From: Flavobacterium psychrophilum DSM 3660 = ATCC 49418
GTDB taxonomy: Bacteria; Bacteroidota; Bacteroidia; Flavobacteriales; Flavobacteriaceae
Assembly (NCBI RefSeq): GCF_002217405.1
Contig: NZ_MUHE01000047.1
Span: 1 to 45,665 of the forward strand
Length of the DNA: 45,665 nucleotides
Direction of reading: 5' to 3'
Position 1 is the stretch's first letter, and each line of letters opens with the position of its first letter. This document shows, in pieces, positions 34,726 to 43,058 of this stretch. The translations under genes were made by a program, and so were the position numbers. The notes under the pieces were generated by a model, which searched no databases, was not told where the DNA came from, and worked only from the letters and a program-made list of their open reading frames with translations.

Positions 34726-35387
34726 TGAGTCAAATTAACATACTTTCTACAAAAAAACTCTCAACCATTCAAAAAGAAGCTTTAGTAAACGCTAATTTTA
34801 ATGTAATTGAAGCCGATTTTATTAAAACAGAACACCAAGATTTTGATTTAAAAAACATCAAAGACAATTTAATATTTACCAGTCAAAATGCCGTATATAG
34901 TATTTTGCAACACCCAAAATGTGACGAATTAAAAACGAAAAATGTTTTTTGTGTTGGATTAAAAACAAAAATATTATTATCAGAAAACGGTTTTAATGTA
35001 GATGTTTACACAGGTTACGCTTCCGATCTGGCCGAAATCATAACCTTAATTCATGGTAGTGATAGCTTTACTTTTTTCAGCGGAAACTTACGCAGGGAAA
35101 TATTACCCCAAACTCTAAAAGAAGCAAATGTAAATTTTAATGAAATTAAAGTGTACGAAACAACACTCACGCCTCAAAAAATAAAAAATTCAGTAGAAGC
35201 CATTTTGTTTTTTAGTCCATCGGGAGTAGAAAGTTATTTAAAAGACAATACCCTCAAAAAAGAAGTATGCTTTTGTATTGGCGAAACCACTGCCGAAGCC
35301 TTACAAAAAATTACAAAAAACATCATCATTGCCGAAAATCCAACTATCGAAGATGTAATTGAAGAATGTATAAACGAATATAAATAA
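34725..35387 (+). CDS. hemD: Uroporphyrinogen-III synthase
   Basis: It closes and inverts ring D of hydroxymethylbilane. HemD is poorly conserved; this 220-residue protein is recognised by length, the NLIFTSQNAVYSI and TFFSGNLRREILP segments, the FFSPSGVESY motif near 165, and its one-base overlap with hemC and position before hemE. Confidence 0.88.
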   Translation: MSQINILSTKKLSTIQKEALVNANFNVIEADFIKTEHQDFDLKNIKDNLIFTSQNAVYSILQHPKCDELKTKNVFCVGLKTKILLSENGFNVDVYTGYASDLAEIITLIHGSDSFTFFSGNLRREILPQTLKEANVNFNEIKVYETTLTPQKIKNSVEAILFFSPSGVESYLKDNTLKKEVCFCIGETTAEALQKITKNIIIAENPTIEDVIEECINEYK

Positions 35388-35389
35388 AA

Positions 35390-35397
35390 TAAATTTG
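35390..35397 (+). promoter_or_regulatory. Candidate -7 box upstream of hemE
   Basis: TAAATTTG followed by C fits the Bacteroidota box and lies in the 79-base gap between hemD and hemE, 69 bases before the hemE ATG. It suggests a second promoter inside the haem cluster. Confidence 0.35.
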
Positions 35398-35466
35398 CGC
35401 CTTTACATCTTGACGATAAGTAATTTGGCAAGGGTTTATGTAATTCGCAATTAAAAAAAGAAAAAA

Positions 35467-36489
35467 ATGATTAAAAACGACCTATTTCTAAAAGCATTAA
35501 AAGGAGAAACCGTACAACGTCCACCAGTTTGGATGATGCGTCAAGCGGGAAGATATTTGCCAGAATTTATTGCATTGCGAGACAAATATGATTTTTTTAC
35601 CCGTTGTCAAACCCCAGAATTAGCAGCCGAAATCACCGTACAGCCTATTCGCAGAATTGCGCCCGATGCTGCCATATTATTCTCAGATATTTTGGTTGTA
35701 CCACAAGCCATGGGAATTGAGGTATTAATGAAAGAAAATGTGGGGCCCTTTTTGCCAAATCCTATTCGTACGATTCAAGACGTAGAAAGAGTTATTGTTC
35801 CAGATGTTCACCAAACATTAGGTTATGTTTTTGATGCCATCAAACTAACCAAACAAATGCTAAACGATGAAGTGCCATTAATTGGATTTGCGGGATCCCC
35901 ATGGACAATTATGTGCTATGCCGTAGAAGGGCAAGGATCTAAAAGCTTTGACAAAGCCAAAGGATTTTGCTTCTCTCATCCAGAAGCAGCACATGTTTTA
36001 TTACAAAAAATTACCGATACCACCATTGCATATTTAACAGAAAAAGTAAAAGCAGGTTGTAATGCCATTCAGATTTTTGACTCTTGGGGAGGAATGTTAT
36101 CTCCTGTTGATTATCAGGAATTTTCATGGAAATACATTAACCAAGTTATCGAAGCATTGGCAGACATTACACCTGTTATTGTTTTCGGAAAAGGCTGCTG
36201 GTTTGCACTTGGCGAAATGGGAAAAAGTAAAGCATCGGCACTTGGTGTAGACTGGACTTGTTCGCCACGCCACGCAAGATATTTATCTGGTGGAAACATT
36301 ACTTTACAAGGAAATTTTGACCCAAGTCGTTTGCTTTCGCCAATTCCTGTGATTAAGAAAATGGTACACGAAATGATTGACGAATTCGGGAAAGACAAAT
36401 ATATTGTAAATTTAGGTCACGGAATTTTACCCAATATCCCTGTAGATCATGCCAAAGCGTTTGTAGATGCAGTGAAGGAGTATAACTAA
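35467..36489 (+). CDS. hemE: Uroporphyrinogen decarboxylase
   Basis: It decarboxylates the four acetates of uroporphyrinogen III to give coproporphyrinogen III. The 340-residue protein has the N-terminal signature [15 protein letters not shown] at about 18-32, [12 protein letters not shown] near 75, and the conserved [21 protein letters not shown] and LGHGILPN segments. It is cytoplasmic. A hypothetical lipoprotein gene starts 21 bases downstream. Confidence 0.97.
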   Translation: MIKNDLFLKALKGETVQRPPVWMMRQAGRYLPEFIALRDKYDFFTRCQTPELAAEITVQPIRRIAPDAAILFSDILVVPQAMGIEVLMKENVGPFLPNPIRTIQDVERVIVPDVHQTLGYVFDAIKLTKQMLNDEVPLIGFAGSPWTIMCYAVEGQGSKSFDKAKGFCFSHPEAAHVLLQKITDTTIAYLTEKVKAGCNAIQIFDSWGGMLSPVDYQEFSWKYINQVIEALADITPVIVFGKGCWFALGEMGKSKASALGVDWTCSPRHARYLSGGNITLQGNFDPSRLLSPIPVIKKMVHEMIDEFGKDKYIVNLGHGILPNIPVDHAKAFVDAVKEYN

Positions 36490-36510
36490 ACTTTAATATA
36501 AATAAAAATA

Positions 36511-37497
36511 ATGAAAAAACTTGCCCTATTATTAGCAACATTAATCGTGCTTTCTTGTTCTAAAAATGAACCTGAAGATCTATTTAAAAACTATTTAACA
36601 GTAGACTATGATGTCGATTTTTACGCTGCTAATAGGAACAATCAAATCGAATTTAATGATTTAACAATTACTTCAACAAATGATGTTTATCTACTACTAG
36701 ACGATAGAACAAATTCTAAGGCATTGTTATCAAAAGTAAGTTCAAATGGAGCAAAAAGTGAGGTTTTAAATAATTTGAGAGGTTTTTTAGGAAACGGCAT
36801 CAATATTACGTCGACTTTAAACGATAAATTATTTTTTAATTCTGATGGAGCGGATAATAGAAATAAAATATTCTCGTATGATAATATTCAACTGAATAGT
36901 TATGTGATGATTGATAATGGACCAAATTATATTAATAAGGCCCAAAATACTGCAATGTCAAGATATTCTAATAATTCTATAGTAGTTTTTGATAATAATA
37001 ATAAAACTTTAAAATTTTATTTACCAGAGAATAATTTAGAATCAACTATTGCGGGTTCTGGAAATGCTTCGGTTGTTGATGGTAATGGATTAAGTGCTAG
37101 TTTTAAATCAATTTCTAAAATCGTGTGTAGAGATAATAAAATCTATGTTATAGATGATTATACAAATTTACGAAAAATTGAGTTTATAAATAATGCTTAT
37201 AAAGTTACAACTTTAGTTTCAAACTATAATTCGACTATTGAGGATATTGCAATAGATTCAAATAATGATATTTATGCTTCTGTTAATGGACAGGGGATAT
37301 TGAAACTAAATAACACAACAAATACCTTTGAAAGTTTTAAAACAGGCAGTGTAAATACTATAACACCAGACAAAACCAAAACTGGATTTATAAGCTGGAG
37401 TAATGGTGTTACGGGTATGTATATAAATGAAAATGATTTGTATATATTAAATGGAGTAAGATTAATAAAAATATCAAATTTCAAATCAAAAATCTAG
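36511..37497 (+). CDS. Lipoprotein with NHL-type beta-propeller features
   Basis: The 328-residue protein has a lipoprotein signal (MKKLALLLATLIVLSC, Cys16). Its middle contains an NHL-like stretch (STIAGSGNASVVDGNG at 178, then ISKIVCRDNKIYVIDDYTN), and several further strands repeat the pattern of a propeller blade. The sequence is Asn-rich and the DNA more AT-rich than the flanking haem genes. It is embedded in the haem cluster with short gaps on both sides. No haem-binding motif is visible and its function is unknown. Confidence 0.72.
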   Translation: MKKLALLLATLIVLSCSKNEPEDLFKNYLTVDYDVDFYAANRNNQIEFNDLTITSTNDVYLLLDDRTNSKALLSKVSSNGAKSEVLNNLRGFLGNGINITSTLNDKLFFNSDGADNRNKIFSYDNIQLNSYVMIDNGPNYINKAQNTAMSRYSNNSIVVFDNNNKTLKFYLPENNLESTIAGSGNASVVDGNGLSASFKSISKIVCRDNKIYVIDDYTNLRKIEFINNAYKVTTLVSNYNSTIEDIAIDSNNDIYASVNGQGILKLNNTTNTFESFKTGSVNTITPDKTKTGFISWSNGVTGMYINENDLYILNGVRLIKISNFKSKI

Positions 37498-37506
37498 TTA
37501 GATTTA

Positions 37507-38052
37507 ATGGAATATAAATTTAACGTCTTTAATGAGATTTATATATTAGACAAGCTAAAACCAACGGATGCAAATGAGTTGTATCAGTTTATTATAAACA
37601 ATAATGAAAGATTGCAACGCTATTTCCCCGTAACACTTTCAAGTAATTCGACGCTCGAAAAGTCTATAAAATACATTATAATTAAAAATAAAGAAATCAA
37701 AGAAAAAACTAATTTTACCTTTGCTATCCGAGAGAAAAACAATCAAGAAATTGCAGGTTTAATCATCATCAAAAAAATAGATTGGAATATAAAACAAGGA
37801 GAATTTGCATATTGCATTGGTTCGAAGTTCGAAGGAAAAAGATTAACTACATTTGCAGTAAAAAAAATGTTGGAATTTGCTTTTGATGAATTAAAACTAA
37901 AAACACTTCAAATTATATCCCATAAAACAAATTTAGGAAGTATAAAAGTAGCCAAAAACAATGGTTTTATTTGGCAAAAAACACTACTAAACGAATTTTA
38001 CCCAACTATTGGAGCGCCACTAGACATGGAATTATACGAATTAAAAAAATAA
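37507..38052 (+). CDS. GNAT-family N-acetyltransferase, RimJ/RimL-like
   Basis: A 181-residue acetyltransferase. It shows the RimL-type layout: an N-terminal substrate region (LKPTDANELYQFI), the AIREKNNQEIAGLIIIKKID strands, a short acetyl-CoA loop (GSKFEGKRLTTFAVKKML) and the C-terminal KTNLGSIKVAKNNGF segment. The acceptor is unknown. It begins nine bases after the lipoprotein and ends three bases before the next gene. Confidence 0.8.
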   Translation: MEYKFNVFNEIYILDKLKPTDANELYQFIINNNERLQRYFPVTLSSNSTLEKSIKYIIIKNKEIKEKTNFTFAIREKNNQEIAGLIIIKKIDWNIKQGEFAYCIGSKFEGKRLTTFAVKKMLEFAFDELKLKTLQIISHKTNLGSIKVAKNNGFIWQKTLLNEFYPTIGAPLDMELYELKK

Positions 38053-38055
38053 AAA

Positions 38056-38619
38056 ATGACAAAATTATCCAAAAAAACACTTTACTATCTTTCTTTTATG
38101 GTGTTTTGCTACGCAAATACTTGGTCACAAACCAATATAAAAGCCAACATTACAACTCTTGTTGGAATACCCCAGATTGCAATAGAAACTAAAGTAGGCA
38201 ACAAGCTTACTTTTCAATTAGATGTTATGTGTTCGCTGTGGAAATCAATTAATAATGGCCCGCAAGAATTTATAATAGTAACACCAGAATTGAGGTATCA
38301 TTTTTCTACATTAGAAAAAGGATTTTATATTGGTGCTCACATTGCAGGATCAAAATATAAAATGCAAAAATGGAACTACATAAATACCGACCTTTACCAA
38401 ACTGGATATAGCCTCCTATACGGAGCAACTGTTGGCTTTAAAGTTCCCATTGACAATCATTTTGCTTTAGACCTTTTTGTAGGCGGTGGCAACCAGCAAG
38501 GTTATTATAAAGGTTATAATATAAGCACTGGCGAGCGATACGAAAATGCTACAAAATATAATAAAAGTGGCGAATGGCTTCCATATCGTGGGGGCGTTAT
38601 GATTGTTTATAAAATTTAA
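38056..38619 (+). CDS. DUF3575-like outer-membrane protein
   Basis: A 187-residue protein with a signal peptide (cleavage near TWSQ). Alternating strands are suggested by the sequence, such as VTPELRYHFSTLEKGFYIGAHIAGSKY and LLYGATVGFKVPIDNHFALDLFVGGG, ending YRGGVMIVYKI. This matches the pattern of small DUF3575 beta-barrels. The hemF ATG follows two bases after it ends, so it is part of the haem transcript. The role is unknown. Confidence 0.65.
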   Translation: MTKLSKKTLYYLSFMVFCYANTWSQTNIKANITTLVGIPQIAIETKVGNKLTFQLDVMCSLWKSINNGPQEFIIVTPELRYHFSTLEKGFYIGAHIAGSKYKMQKWNYINTDLYQTGYSLLYGATVGFKVPIDNHFALDLFVGGGNQQGYYKGYNISTGERYENATKYNKSGEWLPYRGGVMIVYKI

Positions 38620-38620
38620 T

Positions 38621-39523
38621 ATGAAAAACAAATTCTACACGTACATACAAAACCTTCAAGACCAAATTTGTAAAGGATTAGAAATCGCAGAGGGCACCAC
38701 TAATTTCCGTGAGGATATTTGGGAACGCCCAGAGGGTGGTGGCGGACGAACACGTGTAATAGAAAATGGCAGCGTAATAGAAAAAGGCGGTGTAAACATT
38801 TCGGCAGTACACGGAAAATTACCACAAAGCATGCAGCAACTATTTAATGTTGGCGAAGCAGATTTTTTTGCTTGCGGATTAAGCCTTGTCATTCATCCCA
38901 AAAACCCAATGGCACCAACTGTACATGCCAATTGGCGTTATTTCGAGATGTATGACAATAACGCAAACGTAATCAATTCTTGGTTTGGTGGCGGACAAGA
39001 TCTTACACCATATTATTTATTTGAAGAAGACGCAATTCATTTTCATCAAACTTGCAAGACAGCTTGCAACAAACACAGTCTAGATTTTTATCCAAAATTT
39101 AAAAAACAATGCGACGATTATTTCTGGAATGCACACCGAAATGAAGCACGTGGTATTGGCGGATTATTTTTCGATTATTGCAAAAAAACAGATGACATGT
39201 CTATGACCGATTGGTACAATTTCGTAACCGAAGTGGGCAACTCTTTCCTAGAAGCTTATGTTCCAATTTTAGAACAAAGAAAAAATTTACCCTATAGCCC
39301 TGAACAAAGAACATGGCAAGAAATTCGTCGTGGTCGCTACGTCGAATTTAATTTGGTTCATGACAAAGGCACCTTATTTGGATTAAAAACTAACGGCAGA
39401 ATAGAAAGTATTTTGATGAGTTTGCCCCCACATGTACAATGGCATTACGACCACCATCCAGAAAAAGGAAGCGAAGAAGAAAAGCTAATAAGCCTATTAA
39501 AAAAACCAAAAAATTGGGTCTAA
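38621..39523 (+). CDS. hemF: Oxygen-dependent coproporphyrinogen III oxidase
   Basis: It oxidatively decarboxylates coproporphyrinogen III to protoporphyrinogen IX using O2, without metal or radical SAM. The 300-residue protein carries EKGGVNISAVHG, HANWRYFEMY, WFGGGQDLTPYY, NEARGIGGLFFDY and GRYVEFNLVHDKGT, all diagnostic. The ATG at 38621 gives the usual start; the earlier TTG-type extension overlaps the previous gene. The use of HemF with HemJ fits an organism that lives aerobically. Confidence 0.96.
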   Translation: MKNKFYTYIQNLQDQICKGLEIAEGTTNFREDIWERPEGGGGRTRVIENGSVIEKGGVNISAVHGKLPQSMQQLFNVGEADFFACGLSLVIHPKNPMAPTVHANWRYFEMYDNNANVINSWFGGGQDLTPYYLFEEDAIHFHQTCKTACNKHSLDFYPKFKKQCDDYFWNAHRNEARGIGGLFFDYCKKTDDMSMTDWYNFVTEVGNSFLEAYVPILEQRKNLPYSPEQRTWQEIRRGRYVEFNLVHDKGTLFGLKTNGRIESILMSLPPHVQWHYDHHPEKGSEEEKLISLLKKPKNWV

Positions 39524-39530
39524 TTTATTT

Positions 39531-40565
39531 ATGAAAAGTAAGTTAATATGTCTTTTGTTTTTGTTCTTCTCTTTTGCCAATGCGCAAGAAAGAGACTCAT
39601 TATATGCAAAAAAAAACAAATACAATCCAGAATATAGAGTAAACTATTTTGATAAAATGATTTTTCAAATGGAAATTAATTCAAATTCCGACAATTTTTA
39701 TATTCAAAATTTAAGTTACACAAAAACCAGACAAAAAAGCCTAGTCCCAAACAATGTTTTAAGGCTAAAATTATCTTTCGATTACAAATTTCTAGGGCTA
39801 AATTTTTCTATATCACCTAATTTTCTACAAAGCAATAATGACCCTCGCAAAGGAGAAACTAAAACACTAGACTTTAGTTTTAAGTTTTTCTATTCAGACA
39901 GGCTTCGCCAAGAGGTAACTTATAAAGAAATTAAAGGATTTTACCTCGAAGATTTAAAATCATCTGAACCCATAAGACCACTAAACGACCTTCAAATTAA
40001 AACAATTGGTGGCAAAACTTTTTATATCTTAAATAAAAACTTCTCCTATCGCTCGTTCGAATCAATGACAGAAAGACAAATAAAAAGTAACGGAAGTTTT
40101 ATACCATCTATATCGTATTATCATAACAACCTAGAAACCAACCAACCAGCCACTAAAAATATCCAACTAATAAGAATAAATTCTTTCGATGCTTATATAC
40201 AATTAGGCTATATGTACAACTTTATTTTATATAAAAAATGGGTTACAACTGTGGGAGTTCACCCCGGAATTGGCTTAAATAAATCGATAAGTTTTTTTAA
40301 AAATTCATCATATCAAGATTATACAAAAGTAAGTTCTACTAATGTAAATTATAATGTCGATGCCAATATAGCCATTGGTTATAACAACAAAAACTTTTTT
40401 GGCGGATTAAAATCGACCTATAAAAATTTCGACTACAATAACAAAAATAGTACCGAAATAAAGAACGAAAAGACAAGTTTTGGTATTTATGCAGGCTATC
40501 GCTTTGACGAAAACAAGCGCATGAAAAAAGGATTTGAATACATTGAAAAAAAATTTAAAATTTAA
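39531..40565 (+). CDS. DUF4421-like outer-membrane beta-barrel protein
   Basis: A 344-residue protein with a signal peptide (MKSKLICLLFLFFSFANAQ) and many amphipathic strands rich in Tyr, Phe and Asn, e.g. NVLRLKLSFDYKFLGLNFSI and AYIQLGYMYNFILYKKWVTT. The general plan resembles DUF4421, which I assign with modest confidence. It sits between hemF (7 bases) and hemB (4 bases), an unusual place for an envelope protein. Confidence 0.6.
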   Translation: MKSKLICLLFLFFSFANAQERDSLYAKKNKYNPEYRVNYFDKMIFQMEINSNSDNFYIQNLSYTKTRQKSLVPNNVLRLKLSFDYKFLGLNFSISPNFLQSNNDPRKGETKTLDFSFKFFYSDRLRQEVTYKEIKGFYLEDLKSSEPIRPLNDLQIKTIGGKTFYILNKNFSYRSFESMTERQIKSNGSFIPSISYYHNNLETNQPATKNIQLIRINSFDAYIQLGYMYNFILYKKWVTTVGVHPGIGLNKSISFFKNSSYQDYTKVSSTNVNYNVDANIAIGYNNKNFFGGLKSTYKNFDYNNKNSTEIKNEKTSFGIYAGYRFDENKRMKKGFEYIEKKFKI

Positions 40566-40569
40566 ATAT

Positions 40570-41562
40570 ATGTTCCCACTTCAAAGAGGCAGACGCTTAA
40601 GAATTAACCAATCTATTAGAAGTTTAGTTCGTGAAACAACCCTAAGCCCTAGCGATTTTATGTTCCCAATGTTTATTACAGAAGGAGAAAACATAAAAGT
40701 AGAAATCCCATCGATGGTTGGAATTTACCGCCGTTCTATCGATTTAACTGTCGAGGAAGTCAAAGAAATATTCGCTTTGGGAATTAGAGCTGTAAATATT
40801 TATGTAAAAGTAAATGAATCTCTAAAAGACAATACCGGGAAAGAATCCTGGAATCCCGATGGATTAATGCAACGCGCTATCAAAGCCATTAAAACCGCAT
40901 GCCCAGAAATGATCGTCATGCCAGATGTGGCACTAGACCCTTATTCTATTTACGGTCACGACGGAATTATTCAAAATGGCGATATTGCAAATGATGCAAC
41001 AAATACCGCATTAGTAAAAATGGCTGTTTCACACGCACAAGCAGGAGCAGATTTCGTTGCCCCTTCCGATATGATGGACGGCCGTGTACTTCGTTTGCGC
41101 CAAGGTCTAGACTCCGCAGGTTTTCATAACGTAGGAATTATGAGTTATGCTGCTAAATATGCTTCAGCTTTTTACGGACCATTTCGCGACGCATTAGACA
41201 GTGCACCTGTAAACAATGCCGAAATTCCGAAAGACAAAAAAACCTATCAGATGGATTATGCCAACAGAATTGAAGCCATCAAAGAAGCATTAATGGATGT
41301 AGAAGAAGGAGCTGACATGGTCATGGTAAAACCCGGAATTGCCTATTTAGACATTGTACGAGAAGTTAAAAACGCTGTAAATATTCCCGTAACCGTTTTT
41401 CATGTTTCTGGCGAATACGCAATGATAAAAGCCGCTGCCGAAAGAGGATGGTTAGATCACGACAAAATCATGATGGAACAATTAATGTGTATAAAAAGAG
41501 CTGGAGCTAGTTTAATATCAACATATTTTGCCAAAGAAGCCGCAATTCTATTAAATAAATAA
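40570..41562 (+). CDS. hemB: Delta-aminolevulinic acid dehydratase (porphobilinogen synthase)
   Basis: It condenses two aminolevulinates to porphobilinogen. The 330-residue protein has both Schiff-base lysines, Lys196 (SYAAKYASAFYGP) and Lys254 (VMVKPG), and FVAPSDMMDGRV at 162. The metal site reads DVALDPYSIYGHDG (119-132): the cysteines of zinc enzymes are replaced, so it belongs to the Mg2+-type. The ATG at 40570 restores the normal MFPLQRGRRLR opening. It closes the haem cluster. Confidence 0.96.
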   Translation: MFPLQRGRRLRINQSIRSLVRETTLSPSDFMFPMFITEGENIKVEIPSMVGIYRRSIDLTVEEVKEIFALGIRAVNIYVKVNESLKDNTGKESWNPDGLMQRAIKAIKTACPEMIVMPDVALDPYSIYGHDGIIQNGDIANDATNTALVKMAVSHAQAGADFVAPSDMMDGRVLRLRQGLDSAGFHNVGIMSYAAKYASAFYGPFRDALDSAPVNNAEIPKDKKTYQMDYANRIEAIKEALMDVEEGADMVMVKPGIAYLDIVREVKNAVNIPVTVFHVSGEYAMIKAAAERGWLDHDKIMMEQLMCIKRAGASLISTYFAKEAAILLNK

Positions 41563-41739
41563 TACCCTTTTTAAAACCGTTAAATGTAATAAATCGAATT
41601 AAGCCGCAAAATATAGGATTCAATATTGTTAAAAAACAAATAAATTAAATTACACAAAACGGGAATTTCTAATTACATTTTAATACAAATTTGTTACTAT
41701 CCCATCTAAAAAAAAACGGACTCTTATTATACCCTTTTG

Positions 41740-41753
41740 ATGATATTTATCAT
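41740..41753. promoter_or_regulatory. FNR/CRP-like palindrome before the cytochrome c gene
   Basis: ATGAT-N4-ATCAT is symmetric and matches the FNR pattern TTGAT-N4-ATCAA in four of five positions per half-site. Its centre lies about 41 bases before the start site implied by the -7 box at 41776, the classic class II activator position. Confidence 0.4.
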
Positions 41754-41775
41754 TTTTTTAAGTCATAACATAGCC

Positions 41776-41783
41776 TACTTTTG
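41776..41783 (+). promoter_or_regulatory. Candidate -7 box of the cytochrome c gene
   Basis: TACTTTTG is an exact TAnnTTTG box, 20 bases before the ATG. No -33 TTG is present, which would be consistent with activator dependence. Confidence 0.5.
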
Positions 41784-41803
41784 AAGTAACAAAAAAAAAC
41801 ATC

Positions 41804-42199
41804 ATGAAAAAAATTATTATTATAGCAGTTGCAACTCTAGCCTTTTCTTGCAAAAAAGAATCTGAAGAATCCTTTGGAAAAACAGAAGAAAAAACAGAAA
41901 CAACCACTACAGAAGTAAAATCGCCCTCAGATTTAGGCAAAGAAATTTTTGAAGGAAAAGGCACTTGTACTACATGCCATAAACCCGATGTAAAAACAAT
42001 AGGGCCTAGCATACAAGATATTGCAAAAATTTACAAAGAAAAAAACGCAAATATAATTACATTTCTAAAAGGCAAAGCCGACCCAATTGTAGACCCAACA
42101 CAATACGAAGTGATGAAAGCTAATTTTGCTTTAATAAAAACTTTTTCTGATGAAGAACTACAACAATTAGAAGCTTATGTATATTCAAATGTAAAATAA
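41804..42199 (+). CDS. Class I cytochrome c lipoprotein
   Basis: A small mono-haem electron carrier of 131 residues. It has a lipoprotein signal (lipobox AFSC, Cys16), a Glu/Thr-rich linker, the haem site C55-T-T-C-H59, and Met104 as the probable axial ligand (YEVMKANFA). The C-terminal helix is EELQQLEAYVY. It is periplasm-facing and membrane-anchored. Haem synthesis genes lie just upstream but a 240-base gap with its own promoter separates them. Confidence 0.92.
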   Translation: MKKIIIIAVATLAFSCKKESEESFGKTEEKTETTTTEVKSPSDLGKEIFEGKGTCTTCHKPDVKTIGPSIQDIAKIYKEKNANIITFLKGKADPIVDPTQYEVMKANFALIKTFSDEELQQLEAYVYSNVK

Positions 42200-42265
42200 T
42201 CAGCCTCTTATTTTCTAAAAAAAATCAGAAATAAAAAGGTTTATTTTATAAATTTATTAAACTCA

Positions 42266-42301
42266 AATAAAAACCGTTTTTACAAACAGATGGTTTTTAT
42301 T
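42266..42301 (+). terminator. Hairpin after the cytochrome c gene
   Basis: AATAAAAACC (42266-42275) and GGTTTTTATT (42292-42301) pair perfectly over a 16-base loop. It lies 67 bases after the stop; its low GC content makes it a weak terminator candidate. Confidence 0.4.
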
Positions 42302-42354
42302 AAGCTTCTGTAAACTTAGTTTGCTATTAAAATCATTTTTTAGGCTTTTGCACC

Positions 42355-42440
42355 TCAAGAAAAGAGCAATCGTTATGCGCCAAAAAAAACAACAAGTTAA
42401 AATGCGATTTATTTAAGAATAAATCGCATTTTATTTTTTC
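42355..42440 (+). ncRNA. Candidate small RNA or leader with a 15-bp terminator
   Basis: A promoter-like TAGGCTTTTGCACC (from about 42341) precedes a short segment ending in a perfect hairpin. AAAATGCGATTTATT (42399-42413) pairs with 42418-42432 over TAAG and is followed by ATTTTTTC. A 13-codon frame (ATG at 42375, stop 42414-42416, reading MRQKKQQVKMRFI) runs into the stem, so an attenuator-type leader for the downstream methyltransferase is an alternative. The promoter match has one base too many between TA and TTTG. Confidence 0.35.
42399..42440 (+). terminator. Strong rho-independent-type hairpin
   Basis: The stem is 15 perfect base pairs with a TAAG tetraloop and a T-rich tail. It ends about 43 bases before the methyltransferase ATG. 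Confidence 0.75.
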
Positions 42441-42482
42441 ATCAAAAATCGTTTCCAAAGCAAAAAAACATATCTTTAAATT

Positions 42483-42953
42483 ATGGAAACAACATACATA
42501 CAAACACCTTTAGGAATTACCCAAATTACTGGCGACCAAACTGGAATTACTCAGATTTCTGCTTGGCCCAAAGGTACAGTTTGCCAAGAAATCCCTAAAA
42601 ACCTCGAAGAAGCCGCAAACCAACTCCAAGAATATTTTGAAGGAAAAAGAACTAATTTTACTTTCAAACTCAATCCCAAAGGCACAATTTTTCAGGAAAA
42701 AGTTTGGAAAGAATTACTTAATATTCCTTTTGGAAAAACAATATCTTATCTCGATTTGGCCAAGAAATTAGGCGACCCAAAAGCCATTCGAGCAGCAGCA
42801 TCGGCAAACGGAAAAAACCCACTTTGGATTGTTGTTCCTTGCCATCGTGTAATAGGAACTAATGGTTCGCTCACGGGTTATGCGGGTGGTTTGTGGCGCA
42901 AAAAATGGTTGTTAGAACACGAAAACCCAACAAATCAGCAAAGTTTATTTTAA
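42483..42953 (+). CDS. Methylated-DNA--protein-cysteine methyltransferase
   Basis: A suicide DNA-repair protein (Ogt/MGMT type) that takes alkyl groups from O6-alkylguanine. The 156-residue protein has the active-site PCHRV with Cys120 inside IVVPCHRVIG, the helix-turn-helix region (ISYLDLAKKLGDPKAIRAAA) at 87-106 with the Arg finger, and the downstream Asn/Tyr segment GSLTGYAGG. It lacks the Ada regulatory domain. Confidence 0.95.
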   Translation: METTYIQTPLGITQITGDQTGITQISAWPKGTVCQEIPKNLEEAANQLQEYFEGKRTNFTFKLNPKGTIFQEKVWKELLNIPFGKTISYLDLAKKLGDPKAIRAAASANGKNPLWIVVPCHRVIGTNGSLTGYAGGLWRKKWLLEHENPTNQQSLF

Positions 42954-43058
42954 AAATTAGAGACAAATTACAAAAATTACCATCATTTTTTTTATATTCG
43001 TGAAATACTTAACTATGTTTTTACATTAGTGTAAATTCGGGAAATTCGTGTTACAAAA

